In this document: piece after piece, positions 26,611-38,973 of the stretch
Position numbering within the stretch: position 1 is the stretch's first letter
Layout of the letters: every line of letters starts with the position of its first letter
DNA from: Lelliottia wanjuensis
Lineage (GTDB): Bacteria > Pseudomonadota > Gammaproteobacteria > Enterobacterales > Enterobacteriaceae
DNA: 64,000 bases
Reading direction: 5' to 3'
NCBI RefSeq assembly: GCF_030238365.1
Contig: NZ_JASSOT010000047.1
Span: 1-64,000 of the forward strand
The notes under the pieces: model-generated
Seen by the model: only the letters and a program-made list of their open reading frames with translations
Database searches by the model: none
Told to the model about the DNA's origin: nothing
Program-made: the position numbers and the translations under genes

Positions 26611-27590
26611 CTTACGCTCCGGGTATTTTTTGTGAGAAGAGTGCGCAGCCATTCACGGTGCAGACTCAGCGAACGTCCCATCACCACCACAACCAGCAGC
26701 GCCCCTGACAGCGCGCTCGACACCTGATTGGGGATGCCGACCATCTGTAAACCCTGCTGCAGATACCCCACCAGCAATGCCGCCAGCGCCGTACCGACAA
26801 CCGAACCTGAACCGCCATAAATATTTGCCCCGCCGAGCACCGCCGCCGTGAGCGCAGGCATCAGCAGGTCGCGCCCCAAATCGGAACGCGCCGAGCCGAA
26901 ATAGGAGACCATCACCAGGGCGGCAATCGCCGAGGCCACGCCGACCAGGCCGTACAGGGCATAGGGCATGCCGTTGACCGACAGCGCCGCATAGCGCGCC
27001 GCGCGCGGGTTTTGCCCGATCAAAAACAGGTGTCGGCCAAAGCGCCCGCGATGGGTGATCAGCCAGAAGAAGAAGGTGATCGCCGCGAACAGCACGAGCG
27101 GGATCGGCAGGCCAAACAGCGTGAGGTTGGCAAACGCCGTGAAGCTGTCCGGGAAGCCGCCGATGCCCTCGTAGCCGGTCGCGCCAGCCATGCCCGAGAG
27201 CAGCAGCGCCCCGCCGCCGTAGAGGTAGAGCGTGCCGAGAGTGATCACCAGCGGGCTGATGCCGGTGTAGTGAATTAGCGCGGCGTTAAACAGGCCGCAC
27301 AGCAGGCCGAGCACCAGCGTGAGCGGGATCGCCAGCCCCATCGGCCACCCCGCCTGCATCATCACGCCCAGCGCAATCGCGCACAGGCCAATGGTCGAGC
27401 CGAGAGAGATATCAATCCCGCCGCTGATGATCACCAGCGTCAGCGGCAGCGCCACGATGCCGATGCAGATGAAGTCGCTGGTGCTGAACAGCAGCATGTT
27501 GATGTCTAACATCCGCGGGTTGATGGCCCCGAACAGCAGGATCTCCAGCACCAGTAAAATCAGCAGCGCGCTTTCCCAGTTAAGCTTCAT
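26607..27590 (-). CDS. lsrD: AI-2 ABC transporter permease LsrD
   Basis: 327 residues, BPD_transp_2 family, about 8-10 membrane helices, with [20 protein letters not shown] and [20 protein letters not shown] (the EAA-like loop). Pairs with LsrC to form the channel. Starts directly after the lsrC stop. Confidence 0.93.
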   Translation of the reverse strand: MKLNWESALLILLVLEILLFGAINPRMLDINMLLFSTSDFICIGIVALPLTLVIISGGIDISLGSTIGLCAIALGVMMQAGWPMGLAIPLTLVLGLLCGLFNAALIHYTGISPLVITLGTLYLYGGGALLLSGMAGATGYEGIGGFPDSFTAFANLTLFGLPIPLVLFAAITFFFWLITHRGRFGRHLFLIGQNPRAARYAALSVNGMPYALYGLVGVASAIAALVMVSYFGSARSDLGRDLLMPALTAAVLGGANIYGGSGSVVGTALAALLVGYLQQGLQMVGIPNQVSSALSGALLVVVVMGRSLSLHREWLRTLLTKNTRSVR

Positions 27591-28622
27591 TTACGCCACC
27601 TCTTTTTTGCGTTTCGGAAACGGGGTGACGTGCTTTCCCCCTTTGTTGCCCGGCTGGAAACGGCTGTACTTCAGCGCGCGCTGATGGCGGGTCAGCGCCT
27701 GACGCAAGCGCCCGTCGAGGACCAGCACGCCGAGCAGCACCAGCCCGGCGATAAAGTCATTCCACCAGGCCGGGAGTTTGAACAGCACCAGCACGGTGTC
27801 GATTTGCGTGAGGAAGAAGGCACCGAGAAACGCGCCGATCAGCGTCCCGGTTCCACCGAGAAGCGAAATCCCACCCAGCACGCAGGCGGCGATGGCTTTC
27901 ATCTCCAGCCCGCTGCCGGTCTGATTGGGCACAAAACCGATCTGCGAGGCGAAGACGATCCCGGCGCAGGCGGCCAGCACACCGTTGAGGGTAAAAGCGA
28001 TCATCCGGGTGCGGTTTACCGCCACGCCGAGCTGACGCGCGGCGGCGAGGTTATCGCCCACGGCGTAAAAATCGCGGCCCGACGCGGTACGCGACAGGGT
28101 CCACGCGCCGATCAGCGCCAGAAACAGCACCACCATCCCAAGCGGCGAAATGCCGACAGCGACCGGCTCCGACAGGGCTTTCAGGCTTGAGGGCAAACCT
28201 TCGATCCACTTTCCGCCGGTCCACAGCAGCATCGCCCCGCGGTACAACCCCAGCGTGCCGAGGGTGGCGACAATCGCCGGGATGCGCAGCCCAACCACCA
28301 GCAGCCCGTTAAAGGCCCCCGCCAGCGCGCCAATCGCCACGGCAAACAGCATAGAAACCGGCAGGCTGTAGCCGTTGTTCAGCGCCACACCGACGGCAAT
28401 GGCGCACAGCCCGACGGTAGACCCGACCGAGACATCAATGTTGCGCGTCAGCATCACCAGGGTCGCGCCCAGGGCCAGCAGGATCAGGATTTGCGAGCTG
28501 GCGAAAATCATCCCCAGCGTCTGAAAGCTCAGATAGGCCGGATTGAGGGCCACCAGCACGCCGAACAGCGCCAGAATGGCGAGGAAGGCGCTCAACTCGC
28601 GGTTTTTCAGTAACGTCTTCAT
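27591..28622 (-). CDS. lsrC: AI-2 ABC transporter permease LsrC
   Basis: 343 residues, sister permease of LsrD with [20 protein letters not shown] and [20 protein letters not shown]. The C-terminus is longer and basic (KRKKEVA). Start overlaps the lsrA stop by 4 bp. Confidence 0.93.
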   Translation of the reverse strand: MKTLLKNRELSAFLAILALFGVLVALNPAYLSFQTLGMIFASSQILILLALGATLVMLTRNIDVSVGSTVGLCAIAVGVALNNGYSLPVSMLFAVAIGALAGAFNGLLVVGLRIPAIVATLGTLGLYRGAMLLWTGGKWIEGLPSSLKALSEPVAVGISPLGMVVLFLALIGAWTLSRTASGRDFYAVGDNLAAARQLGVAVNRTRMIAFTLNGVLAACAGIVFASQIGFVPNQTGSGLEMKAIAACVLGGISLLGGTGTLIGAFLGAFFLTQIDTVLVLFKLPAWWNDFIAGLVLLGVLVLDGRLRQALTRHQRALKYSRFQPGNKGGKHVTPFPKRKKEVA

Positions 28623-30106
28623 GATTGCCCTCCAAAGGCCAGCGCCATCATCCGGTCGAGGCTCACGGCGTGGCGCGGCAGTTCACCGCTGAGCACGCCC
28701 TGATGCATCACCAGTACCCGGTCGGCAAGGCCCGGAAATTCATCGAGATCGCTGGAGATCATCAGCACCGCCACGTTCTGTGCCGCCACGCTTTTGATCA
28801 GCTGATAGATGTCTGCGCGGGCCGATACGTCCACCCCGCGCGTCGGTTCATCGACGATCAGCAGCAGCGGATTGGCCTCCAGACAGCGCGCCAGCAGCAC
28901 TTTCTGCTGATTACCGCCCGAGAGCGTACGCACGGTTTGATCCGGGTGATTGAGTTTGATCCCCAGCGCCCGGTGATAACGCTCCACTACCGCCGCTTCG
29001 CGCTTGCGCTGCTGCCAGATGGACGGCTCATTCAGCGCCACAGTGTTCCAGCGGATCGGCGCATCAAGGAACAGGCCGGACACCTGCCGATCCTCCGGCA
29101 GATAGACCAGCCCTTTATCGAGACGCGACAGCACCGAATCGCCGCCGATCTCCTGATTCTCCAGCCAGATCTTTCCGCCGCGCACGGGCCGCAGTCCGTA
29201 GAGCGTTTCGGCAAACTCGGTGCGCCCGGATCCCACCAGACCCGCCAGGCCGACGATCTCCCCGGCGTAGATCTCCAGATTCAGATCGATAAAGCCTTCG
29301 CCGGTCAGATCTTCCACCCGCAGCACCGGGAAATCCTGCGCCTGGGTGCGGCGATTGCCCGGCAGGGCCAGCCACAGTTTTTGCGTGTCGCTTAAGGCAT
29401 GATCCCGGCTGACGGGCGTCATGGCGGCAATTAAGGCGTTGTCATCAAATTCAGTCGTTTCGCCGCTCAGCACCACCGCCCCGTCGCGCATGACGGACAC
29501 ATGGCTGGCAAGCTGGCGGATCTCCGGCAGTTTGTGGGAGATAAATACGATGCCGACGCCGAGGGCCTGCAACGCGCGGATCTGGCGAAACAGGCGCTCG
29601 GTTTCCCCAGGGGTGAGCGACGCAGTCGGTTCATCGAGGATCAGGATCTTCGCCTCGCGCATCAGTCCGCGCAGGATCTCCACCATCTGCTGATCCGCCA
29701 CTTCCAGGGTGCTGGCGGCGGCGTCGAGATTGAGCTGGCACTGGAGCTGCTGGAGTTTCTCGGCGAGGCGTTTTTCGAGCGTATTCTCGCGCGGCAGGCG
29801 AAAGAGAATGTTTTCCCGCACGGTGAGATTGGGAAACAGCATCGGCTCCTGCGGCACCAGATAAATGCCTAACTGGTGCGCCTGGCCGGGCTTGAGGCGC
29901 GCAAATGGCTTCCCTTCCACCGTCAGTTCACCGCCGTCGGGCGTTTCGACCCCGGCGATGATTTTCATCAACGTTGATTTTCCCGCGCCGTTCCCGCCCA
30001 TTAAGGCGTGAACCTGACCGGACAGCAGCGTGAAATCAATGCCTTTCAGCACCGGTACGCCGGAGAACTGCTTGTGGATATCACGCGCTTCGATCAGGAC
30101 CGTCAT
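28619..30106 (-). CDS. lsrA: AI-2 ABC transporter ATPase LsrA
   Basis: 495 residues with two ABC domains: Walker [14 protein letters not shown], signature region and Walker [16 protein letters not shown]; the second half has [26 protein letters not shown] and [12 protein letters not shown]. As in sugar-type importers, the second Walker A is degenerate. Start chosen at 30106 ([13 protein letters not shown]), with CGGAG 5 nt upstream; ATGs at 30109 and 30154 are alternatives. First gene of lsrACDBFG. Confidence 0.94.
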   Translation of the reverse strand: MTVLIEARDIHKQFSGVPVLKGIDFTLLSGQVHALMGGNGAGKSTLMKIIAGVETPDGGELTVEGKPFARLKPGQAHQLGIYLVPQEPMLFPNLTVRENILFRLPRENTLEKRLAEKLQQLQCQLNLDAAASTLEVADQQMVEILRGLMREAKILILDEPTASLTPGETERLFRQIRALQALGVGIVFISHKLPEIRQLASHVSVMRDGAVVLSGETTEFDDNALIAAMTPVSRDHALSDTQKLWLALPGNRRTQAQDFPVLRVEDLTGEGFIDLNLEIYAGEIVGLAGLVGSGRTEFAETLYGLRPVRGGKIWLENQEIGGDSVLSRLDKGLVYLPEDRQVSGLFLDAPIRWNTVALNEPSIWQQRKREAAVVERYHRALGIKLNHPDQTVRTLSGGNQQKVLLARCLEANPLLLIVDEPTRGVDVSARADIYQLIKSVAAQNVAVLMISSDLDEFPGLADRVLVMHQGVLSGELPRHAVSLDRMMALAFGGQS

Positions 30107-30323
30107 CATCGCTCCGTTATTGAACAAATGATTTTTTGATTTAATAATGTTCAAAAGCGTAGACGGTGAACTATATTGACAACCGTGCAGGGATCACAAT
30201 TTCATGGATTGAGATCCTAATTACTGAGCATCGATTTTTAAATGATCCGTTTTGCCGCGTGGCTCACACTTTCTGCCCGCGTCAGAGCGAACATATGATC
30301 TAAATTTTTATAAGAGTTCAAAT
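30107..30323. promoter_or_regulatory. lsrA/lsrR divergent control region with inverted repeat
   Basis: An inverted repeat TTGAACA-N21-TGTTCAA (30120-30126/30148-30154) overlaps the lsrA leader, and a third GTTCAA occurs just before lsrR (30316-30321). The shared GTTCAA arm makes this the candidate LsrR operator. GGATCACAATT (30191-30201) is at best one half of a CRP site. The region is AT-rich with no ORF. Confidence 0.5.
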
Positions 30324-31295
30324 ATGGGCGATAAACGCATTGCCGAAGAGAGTCGGTTTGCCGGACTGGCGCTGGCAGAGGAAGAACTGGTCGCCCGGGT
30401 GGCGTGGTGTTACTACCACGACGGCCTGACGCAGAATGATATTGGCGAGCGCTTAGGCCTGCCGCGCCTTAAGATCTCGCGCTTGCTGGAAAAAGGGCGT
30501 CAGTCGGGGGTGATCCGCGTACAGATTAACTCCCGCTACGAAGGGTGTCTGGCGCTGGAGACCGAATTACAGCAGCGCTTTAACCTGAAAATGGTGCGCG
30601 TGGTGCCGGCCCTGAATACCGCGCCGATGAACGTGCGCCTCGGGATTGGCGCGGCGCAGTCGCTGATGGGTTTACTGGAACCCGGACAGCTGCTGGCGGT
30701 GGGATTTGGTGAAGCGACCATGAGCTGCATTCAGCACTTAAGCGGCTTTATTAGCTCCCAGCAGGTGCGGCTGGTGACGCTGTCCGGCGGCGTGGGGCCG
30801 TATATGACCGGCATCGGCCAACTGGATGCGGCCTGTAGCATCAGCATGATCCCGGCTCCGCTGCGGGTTTCATCGGCAGAAGTGGCCGGAATTTTAAAAC
30901 GCGAAGCCAGCGTGCGGGATGTGATCCTCGCCGCCACCGCCGCCGACGCAGCGGTCGTGGGGATTGGCTCCGTGAATCAGCGCCGTGACGCCACCATTTT
31001 GCGCTCGGGCTATATCAGCGAAGGCGAGCAGCTCATGTATGCGCGCAAAGGGGCGGTCGGCGACATCCTCGGCTATTTCCTCAACGCCGCAGGCGAGCGG
31101 GTGCCGGATCTGGAGATTCATCAGGAATTGCTCGGCGTCACGCTCGACGAACTGGCGCAGTTGCCAACCATCGTCGGCGTGGCCGGAGGGGAAGAGAAAG
31201 CAGATGCGATTTACGCCGCACTGAAAGGTCGCCTGATTAATGGCCTGGTGACGGAAGAGACGACAGCCCGCGCGGTGCTGGCCCTGGCGAACTAA
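30324..31295 (+). CDS. lsrR: SorC/DeoR-type repressor LsrR
   Basis: 323 residues from the ATG at 30324 (AAGAG upstream). N-terminal helix-turn-helix ([20 protein letters not shown]) and a sugar-binding C-terminal domain ([31 protein letters not shown]). LsrR represses both divergent lsr units and is released by phospho-AI-2. In-frame ATG at 30252 gives an atypical leader and is not used. Confidence 0.95.
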   Translation: MGDKRIAEESRFAGLALAEEELVARVAWCYYHDGLTQNDIGERLGLPRLKISRLLEKGRQSGVIRVQINSRYEGCLALETELQQRFNLKMVRVVPALNTAPMNVRLGIGAAQSLMGLLEPGQLLAVGFGEATMSCIQHLSGFISSQQVRLVTLSGGVGPYMTGIGQLDAACSISMIPAPLRVSSAEVAGILKREASVRDVILAATAADAAVVGIGSVNQRRDATILRSGYISEGEQLMYARKGAVGDILGYFLNAAGERVPDLEIHQELLGVTLDELAQLPTIVGVAGGEEKADAIYAALKGRLINGLVTEETTARAVLALAN

Positions 31296-31328
31296 GCCAC
31301 CTGCCCCGTGCCAGACACGAGGCATGCT

Positions 31329-32909
31329 ATGAGTTATCTTTTAGCGTTAGATGCAGGGACGGGAAGCGTTCGCGCCGTAGTTTTTGATTTGCAGGGCAAC
31401 CAGATTGCCGTCGGCCAGGCGGAGTGGAAACACCTGAGCGTGGAGAACGTGCCTGGCTCGATGGAGTTCGATCTCGACACCAACTGGCGGCTGGCCTGTC
31501 AGTGCATCCATCAGGCGCTGGAGCGTGCGCACCTGAGCGCGGCGGATATTCAGTCTGTCGCCTGCTGCTCAATGCGCGAGGGGATTGTGCTGTACGATCG
31601 CAACGGCGACGCCATCTGGGCCTGCGCCAACGTCGATGCCCGCGCCAGCCGCGAAGTGGCGGAACTCAAAGAGATCCACGACTACCGTTTCGAATCCGAA
31701 GTGTATGACGTTTCCGGCCAGACTCTGGCCCTCTCCGCCATGCCGCGCCTGCTGTGGCTGGCGCATCATCGCCCGGATATCTATCGCAAAGCGGCGACGA
31801 TCACCATGATCAGCGACTGGCTGGCGGCGAAGCTCTCCGGCGAGCTGGCGGTGGACCCCTCTAACGCGGGCACCACCGGGATGCTCGATCTGTTCAGCCG
31901 CGACTGGCGCCCTGCTCTGCTGGATATGGCCGGGCTGCGCGCCGATATTCTCTCGCCGGTCAAAGAGACCGGTACCGTTCTCGGGGCCGTGACCCGCGAG
32001 GCGGCGTCGCAGAGCGGTCTGCGCGAAGGCACGCCGGTGGTGATGGGCGGCGGCGACGTGCAGCTGGGCTGTCTGGGGCTGGGTGTCGTTCGCGCCGGGC
32101 AAACCGCGGTACTGGGCGGGACCTTCTGGCAGCAGGTGGTGAATCTCCCACAGGTGCGTACCGACCCGGAGATGAATATCCGGGTGAATCCGCACGTGAT
32201 CCCCGGTATGGCGCAGGCGGAATCCATCAGCTTCTTTACCGGGCTGACGATGCGCTGGTTCCGCGATGCGTTTTGCGCCGAAGAGAAGCTGATTGCCGAG
32301 CGAATGGGGATGGACGCCTACGCCCTTCTCGAAGAGATGGCAAGTCGCGTTCCGGCGGGTTCACACGGCGTGATGCCGATCTTCTCCGACGCGATGCATT
32401 TTAAGCAGTGGTACCACGCGGCACCGTCGTTTATTAACCTCTCCATCGACCCGGAAAAATGCAACAAAGCGACGCTGTTCCGTGCGCTGGAGGAGAATGC
32501 GGCGATTGTCTCCGCCTGCAATCTGGCGCAGATTTCGCACTTTTCCGGCGTGACGTTTGAGAGCCTGGTCTTCGCCGGTGGCGGTGCAAAAGGGGCTCTC
32601 TGGAGTCAGATCTTATCCGATGTCACCGGACTGCCGGTGCGCGTCCCGGAAGTGAAAGAGGCGACTGCGCTGGGCTGCGCGATTGCGGCAGGTACGGGGG
32701 CCGGGTTGTATGCGGATATGGCCTCCACGGGGGAAAAACTGGTGCGCTGGAGCCGGGAGTTTACGCCTAATCCTGAGCACCGCGAGCTGTACGACGGCAT
32801 GATGCAGAAGTGGCAGGCTGTCTACGCCGATCAGCTTGGGCTGGTGGATAGCGGGCTGACGACGTCGATGTGGCAGGCGCCGGGGCTTGTAAGGGTTGTG
32901 GCACCTTGA
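31329..32909 (+). CDS. lsrK: AI-2 kinase LsrK
   Basis: 526 residues from [24 protein letters not shown] carbohydrate kinase family, with the phosphate motifs DAGTGS near the N-terminus, [20 protein letters not shown] and [10 protein letters not shown]. It phosphorylates AI-2 on entry. Spaced 33 bp after lsrR and co-transcribed with it. Ends just before a REP sequence. Confidence 0.95.
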   Translation: MSYLLALDAGTGSVRAVVFDLQGNQIAVGQAEWKHLSVENVPGSMEFDLDTNWRLACQCIHQALERAHLSAADIQSVACCSMREGIVLYDRNGDAIWACANVDARASREVAELKEIHDYRFESEVYDVSGQTLALSAMPRLLWLAHHRPDIYRKAATITMISDWLAAKLSGELAVDPSNAGTTGMLDLFSRDWRPALLDMAGLRADILSPVKETGTVLGAVTREAASQSGLREGTPVVMGGGDVQLGCLGLGVVRAGQTAVLGGTFWQQVVNLPQVRTDPEMNIRVNPHVIPGMAQAESISFFTGLTMRWFRDAFCAEEKLIAERMGMDAYALLEEMASRVPAGSHGVMPIFSDAMHFKQWYHAAPSFINLSIDPEKCNKATLFRALEENAAIVSACNLAQISHFSGVTFESLVFAGGGAKGALWSQILSDVTGLPVRVPEVKEATALGCAIAAGTGAGLYADMASTGEKLVRWSREFTPNPEHRELYDGMMQKWQAVYADQLGLVDSGLTTSMWQAPGLVRVVAP

Positions 32910-32915
32910 AAAGAT

Positions 32916-32946
32916 GCCGGATGGCGCGATGCTTATCCGGCCTACC
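32916..32946. repeat. Single REP element after lsrK
   Basis: GATGCCGGATGGCGCGATGC followed by TTATCCGGCCTACC. The right half (CGCTTATCCGG.CTACCTTC) recurs in the two spacers between the DUF943 genes downstream, so it may have been a duplication junction. Confidence 0.75.
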
Positions 32947-32953
32947 TTCGATA

Positions 32954-33427
32954 TTATTGATTCAGATATTCTGGCCGAAAAACGCGTTCGATTTTGTTAT
33001 CGGGAGTGAGTTGGTACTCGATGTTACTGTCCGTATAAAAACGAGTATTGCTATAAGGATTTTCATAAACAGATAAAAAATAATTTTTAACGACACAATT
33101 ATTTTCATTTTGTATCGTTGGGATGCAAAACAGATCCTCATGCGGGCTTTTCTCATTATTGGTGAAACCATCACTAATATCGATGATGTAATAATATTGC
33201 CATGCATTATCATATGGTGGGTATTTTCGTTTAAGTTCATCACGTCGAGCCAGATACCAGTCAATTTTTTCTCGGTCGGTCCAGGGCATATGATCCACGA
33301 CTAATGTCACCGTTATGCCTTCATTAGAATAAACATACAGTATATTGACGGGCCTTATTGTCCATAAATTATAGAATGCCCCAAGAAGGAACAGACATAA
33401 CAGCATAGCGGGTAGTTTCTTTTTCAT
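32954..33427 (-). CDS. DUF943-family small membrane protein, copy 3
   Basis: 157 residues starting MKKKLPAMLLCLFLLGAF: a single N-terminal membrane anchor or uncleaved signal, then about 130 periplasmic residues (VVDHMPWTDREKIDWYLARR, then two cysteine-bearing strands and C-terminal RVFRPEYLNQ). DUF943 proteins are enterobacterial and unstudied; they commonly neighbour DUF3289 genes. It is the most distal and somewhat diverged member of three equal-length tandem copies spaced by exactly 573 bp. Immunity to the DUF3289 protein or to variants of it is inferred. Confidence 0.8.
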   Translation of the reverse strand: MKKKLPAMLLCLFLLGAFYNLWTIRPVNILYVYSNEGITVTLVVDHMPWTDREKIDWYLARRDELKRKYPPYDNAWQYYYIIDISDGFTNNEKSPHEDLFCIPTIQNENNCVVKNYFLSVYENPYSNTRFYTDSNIEYQLTPDNKIERVFRPEYLNQ

Positions 33428-33526
33428 TATTATTTCTCGAGTTTTTCTACCGAGTTAAAATTCGGTAGAGCAAAGTTTAAATGCAAAACCCCTGTGCCAC
33501 ATCGCTTATCCGGACTACCTTCACCA
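33428..33526 (-). pseudogene. Relic of the DUF3289 3' end plus REP fragment
   Basis: The 99-bp spacer before copy 3. Read on the minus strand it aligns with the last 70-75 nt of the intact DUF3289 gene: GGCACAGGG.TTTTGCATTT, then AATTTT...GTAGA.AAA, ending at the downstream ATG. It has a one-base insertion relative to the intact gene and stops in frame, so it cannot be functional. The other part (about 33502-33526) is a REP-like CGGATAAGCGAT. Confidence 0.7.
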
Positions 33527-34000
33527 TTATTGATTCAGATATTCTGGCCGAAAAACGCGTTCGATTTTGTTATCGGGAGTGAGTTGGTACTCGATGTCAC
33601 TATCCGGATAAAATCGCAGGCCGCTATTCGTATATTCATCAACAATTAAAAAATAGTTTTTAACAAGGCATTTATCGTCACCTTTTATCTCAGAGATGCA
33701 AAACAGATCCTCATGTGGACTTTTGGCATAATTAGTGAACCCGTCACTGATATCGGTGATGTAATAAGTTTGCCACGTATTATCGAATGATGGGTATTTT
33801 CTTTTAAATTCATCACGACGAGCCAGATACCAGGCAATTTTTTCCCGGTCGGTCCAGGGCATATGATCCACGACTATTGTCACTGTGACACCTTCATCAG
33901 AATAGATATACAGTATATTGACGGGCCTTATTGTCCATAAATTATATAATGCACCAAGAAGGAACAGACATAATAGCATCACTGGAAGTTTCTTTTTCAT
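33527..34000 (-). CDS. DUF943-family small membrane protein, copy 2
   Basis: 157 residues from MKKKLPVMLLCLFLLGAL at 34000, chosen to match the other copies; the frame open to 34075 runs through the DUF3289 relic, which shows why that region looks coding. Same architecture as copies 1 and 3 but with different surface residues (EIKGDDKCLVKNYF, VDEYTNSGLRF). Whether copies 2 and 3 are still expressed depends on read-through, because no separate promoter is obvious. Confidence 0.8.
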   Translation of the reverse strand: MKKKLPVMLLCLFLLGALYNLWTIRPVNILYIYSDEGVTVTIVVDHMPWTDREKIAWYLARRDEFKRKYPSFDNTWQTYYITDISDGFTNYAKSPHEDLFCISEIKGDDKCLVKNYFLIVDEYTNSGLRFYPDSDIEYQLTPDNKIERVFRPEYLNQ

Positions 34001-34099
34001 TATTATTTCCCGATTTGCTCTACCGAATGAAAATTCGGTAGAGCAAAGTTTAAATGTAAAACCCCTGTGCCACATCGCTTATCCGGCCTACCTTCACCA
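34001..34099 (-). pseudogene. Relic of the DUF3289 3' end plus REP fragment
   Basis: Second 99-bp spacer, same length and layout as 33428-33526. On the minus strand it matches the DUF3289 3' end from GGCACAGGG through ATTTTCATTCGGTAGAGCAA to GGGAAAT, with one extra base that shifts the frame. The intact gene's overlapping stop/start (TGGTGATG) has become TAATAATG. Confidence 0.75.
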
Positions 34100-34573
34100 T
34101 TATTGATTCAGATATTCCGGTCTGAAAATGCGTTCGATTTTATTATCGGGGGTGAGCTGGTACTCATTTTCACTGTCCAGATAAAAATGCGTATTGCTGT
34201 CAGGATCTTCCCGAACAATTAAAAAATAATCTTTAACAAGGCAATTATTCTCACTTTTTATCGTTGGGATGCAAAACAGATCCTCATGCGGGCTTTTCTC
34301 ATAATTGGTGAACCCGTCACTAACATCGGTGATATAATAGGATTGCCATATATCTCCAAAATAAGGGTATTTTCTTTTGAAATCATCACGACGGGCCAGA
34401 TACCAGGAAATTTTTTCTTGGTCGGTCCAGGGCATATGATCGACAACTATTGTCACTGTGACGCCTTCTTGAGAATAGACATACAGAATATTGACGGGTC
34501 GTATCGTCCATAAATTATAGAATGCACCAAGAAGGAACAGACATAACAGCATAACGGGTAGTTTCTTTTTCAT
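34100..34573 (-). CDS. DUF943-family small membrane protein, copy 1 (coupled to DUF3289)
   Basis: 157 residues (MKKKLPVMLLCLFLLGAF at the start). Its ATG shares one base with the DUF3289 TGA stop, giving tight translational coupling, as expected for an effector and its cognate immunity protein. N-terminal anchor, periplasmic body with VDHMPWTDQEKISWYLARRD, two conserved cysteines (LFC, NNC). Function inferred from position; no experimental role of DUF943 is known to me. Confidence 0.82.
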   Translation of the reverse strand: MKKKLPVMLLCLFLLGAFYNLWTIRPVNILYVYSQEGVTVTIVVDHMPWTDQEKISWYLARRDDFKRKYPYFGDIWQSYYITDVSDGFTNYEKSPHEDLFCIPTIKSENNCLVKDYFLIVREDPDSNTHFYLDSENEYQLTPDNKIERIFRPEYLNQ

Positions 34574-35412
34574 CACCATTTCCCAATTTTCTCTACAGTA
34601 TGAAAATTCGTAAAGAAAGGTTTAAATGCAAAATCCCTGTGCCGCTGCAAGAAAAACCAAATACGGAAAAATCGAAATTTATTATAAAGTTTATTTTGAA
34701 TATCGATGACATCAAGTCCAAAATGATCCTGGGCTTCGAAAAATAAAGTCGCACTCCAACCCATAGCATATTCCTGTAGCGAAAAAAGCGTTATGCTTTG
34801 GGCTGCAATATCATGCACCGTAATACCTAGTCCATTAATCCTATCTTCATTAGAGTTAAATTTAGGCAAAGCCGAACGTAATAATGTATATTTAATCTCA
34901 TGTAAGAGCTCTGGATAATTATAGTTTTTTTTTGAAAAAAACTTCCCAATATAACTTTCTACTAGTAAGCGTGGGTTATCCTGTAAATAGCTATTTAATC
35001 TCTCATGAAATGCCAAATTCAGCCGTTCACTATAAAACCCGCAGCCATTGCCAAACCTAAAATGATCAATCATCTCTCCAATAAGCATCTTATACTTGCC
35101 CTCAAAAGAGAACATCTGGGAAAGCTCCTTCATTTCGTTAAATAAAATATCAACACACTGCTGGTGAGATATTTTTACACCCGATACCGATGAACTAAAG
35201 GGGGAGTCCAGTTCATATCGATTAGGAAGGTCATAGCGAACAAGCCGGTAGGGATCGACTTTCGCAGAGATATCCCTGAGACCGAGCGCCAGGAGTTCTC
35301 GCTCCCCCATATCACCACACTGCATGTCGTCGGCACTCCTGTCATCAAAGCGCGAGACCGTTTCAAAGAGTGTGCAGGGGAGATACATTGATGAGCTGAA
35401 AGAGTTATCCAT
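34573..35412 (-). CDS. DUF3289-family protein, candidate toxin
   Basis: 279 residues, no signal peptide. The C-terminal half is the DUF3289 domain: NGLGITVHDIAAQSITLFSL, GWSATLFFEAQDHFGLDVID, then FRFFRIWFFLQRHRDFAFKP. The N-terminal 70 residues (SMYLPCTLFETVSRFDDRSADD) resemble no delivery domain I recognise; no PAAR, Rhs or VgrG part is present, though DUF3289 occurs elsewhere as a C-terminal domain of such proteins. Low GC relative to fadH. Coupled to the first DUF943 gene. A T6SS-type effector or orphan toxin is an inference. Confidence 0.75.
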   Translation of the reverse strand: MDNSFSSSMYLPCTLFETVSRFDDRSADDMQCGDMGERELLALGLRDISAKVDPYRLVRYDLPNRYELDSPFSSSVSGVKISHQQCVDILFNEMKELSQMFSFEGKYKMLIGEMIDHFRFGNGCGFYSERLNLAFHERLNSYLQDNPRLLVESYIGKFFSKKNYNYPELLHEIKYTLLRSALPKFNSNEDRINGLGITVHDIAAQSITLFSLQEYAMGWSATLFFEAQDHFGLDVIDIQNKLYNKFRFFRIWFFLQRHRDFAFKPFFTNFHTVEKIGKW

Positions 35413-35602
35413 TTATTATTCATCCATTTAATAATCAATGAGTTATGAAATTTCAGTCTCACACGTTAAAATAAAAACCCTTTCATAAACAGGTCTTTTA
35501 TCAAATTGTTTATTGCTGGGCTTTGGGTAGTCAGATCTTTGAATCCCATCACATTCACCGCACTCCTCTTTTCCCCTTTTGCCTGCGACTGGCTAAATTA
35601 GT

Positions 35603-37668
<2,066 letters not shown>

Positions 37669-37670
37669 CC

Positions 37671-37745
37671 TGGTGCCCGGTAGCGCGGCGCTTACCGGGC
37701 CTACAAAACCTCACAGGCCGGTGCAAGCGACGCGCCGCCCGGCAA
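37671..37745. repeat. REP palindrome pair between fadH and rlmG
   Basis: GTGCCCGGTAGCGCGGCGCT then CTTACCGGGCCTAC and a mirrored CAGGCCGGTGCAAGCGACGC. Fills the convergent gap and probably terminates both genes. Confidence 0.85.
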
Positions 37746-37752
37746 AAACAGT

Positions 37753-38889
37753 TTAGCGACGACGACCCAGTTTCACCGCTTTCAGCACCACGAATTTGTT
37801 ATTGGTGGCGACGGTTGCGCAGTTACCGAAGATCTTCTTCAGTTTGTGGAAGTAGTCGAGGTGGCGGTTCGCCACGATGTACAGCTCGCCGTTAATCTTC
37901 AGGCAACGACGCGCGTGGTGGAACATCTCCCATGCCACGTTATCCGTCAGGGCGTGTTTCTGGTGGAACGGCGGGTTACAAATCACGGCGTTGAAGCGGA
38001 ACGGCTCCACGCCTGACAGGGCGTTGTTGATCATGAACTCGCAGCGATCCAGGTTTTCCGGCATGTTGGTTTCAACATTCAGGCGGCTCGACGCCACGGC
38101 CATTGGCGATTCATCGGTAAAGATGACACTGGCTTCCGGGTTTTTCTCGAGCAACGTCAGGCCAACCACGCCGTTACCGCAGCCGAGATCGACGATTTCA
38201 CCTTCCAGATTGTCCGGCAGATGTTCCAGGAAAAAGCGTGCGCCGATATCCAGACCCGTGCGCGAGAAGACGTTAGCATGGTTGTGAATGGTCCAGTTGG
38301 TTCCATCCAGCTTCCAGCTCAGAGTTTCTGGCGCATCGGCAAGTTCAGGTTTGGTGAACGTCGGGTTGATCAAACGCGCTTTTTTCCACGCCAGGGTGGT
38401 GGTGGTTGGACCCAGCACTTTTTCGAACAACTCAATTGTGGAGTTGTGGATATCACGCGCTTTGGCGCCCGCGATAATGCGCGTCTCTGGCGTCACGACC
38501 TGACGCAGGGCGCGCAGCTGTTGTTCCAGCAGAGCCAGCGTTTTTGGAATTTTAATGAGCACCACGCCCGGCGCCTGCGGGTATTCCGCGGTGCTGTCGA
38601 GGAACTTGACGCTGGATTCCGCGATATCGTTGTGACGCAGGTTTTCACGCGTCGCGAGCTCGCTTAAATAGGAGTCGCCGATGCTGTAAGGCGTGTGTTC
38701 GGCCAGCGCGCAACCCAGCGCACCGAAGGTGTCATTCAGGATCAGAACCGGGCCGACAATTTCAGTGTCATCCAACTGTTGCAGCAGATATTCATCCGCC
38801 GCTTCCCACGCCTGAAGCGGGTTAACGTCGTCCGTTTCCGGGAAACGTTTAAGATTGAGTGAACGGAAACCGTTGTCTAAGTGGCTCAT
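37753..38889 (-). CDS. rlmG: 23S rRNA (guanine-1835-N2)-methyltransferase
   Basis: 378 residues, as in E. coli RlmG (YgjO). N-terminal RlmG-type domain, then the SAM-dependent fold: [12 protein letters not shown] (motif I) and the N2-guanine catalytic NPPF ([12 protein letters not shown]). Methylates G1835 of 23S rRNA. Divergent from ygjP. Confidence 0.96.
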   Translation of the reverse strand: MSHLDNGFRSLNLKRFPETDDVNPLQAWEAADEYLLQQLDDTEIVGPVLILNDTFGALGCALAEHTPYSIGDSYLSELATRENLRHNDIAESSVKFLDSTAEYPQAPGVVLIKIPKTLALLEQQLRALRQVVTPETRIIAGAKARDIHNSTIELFEKVLGPTTTTLAWKKARLINPTFTKPELADAPETLSWKLDGTNWTIHNHANVFSRTGLDIGARFFLEHLPDNLEGEIVDLGCGNGVVGLTLLEKNPEASVIFTDESPMAVASSRLNVETNMPENLDRCEFMINNALSGVEPFRFNAVICNPPFHQKHALTDNVAWEMFHHARRCLKINGELYIVANRHLDYFHKLKKIFGNCATVATNNKFVVLKAVKLGRRR

Positions 38890-38973
38890 CGGCCCTCCTG
38901 AGTGGTAAAATTTGGCGTTATCCCTGAAAAGGGTGCGTGAGTATACCCTGTTTATAAACTGCGTGGAGCGTTG

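Noticed and set aside
32954-34573. 573-bp tandem repeats considered as an assembly artefact
   Set aside because: The three units differ at many positions in both coding and spacer DNA, so they are real diverged copies.
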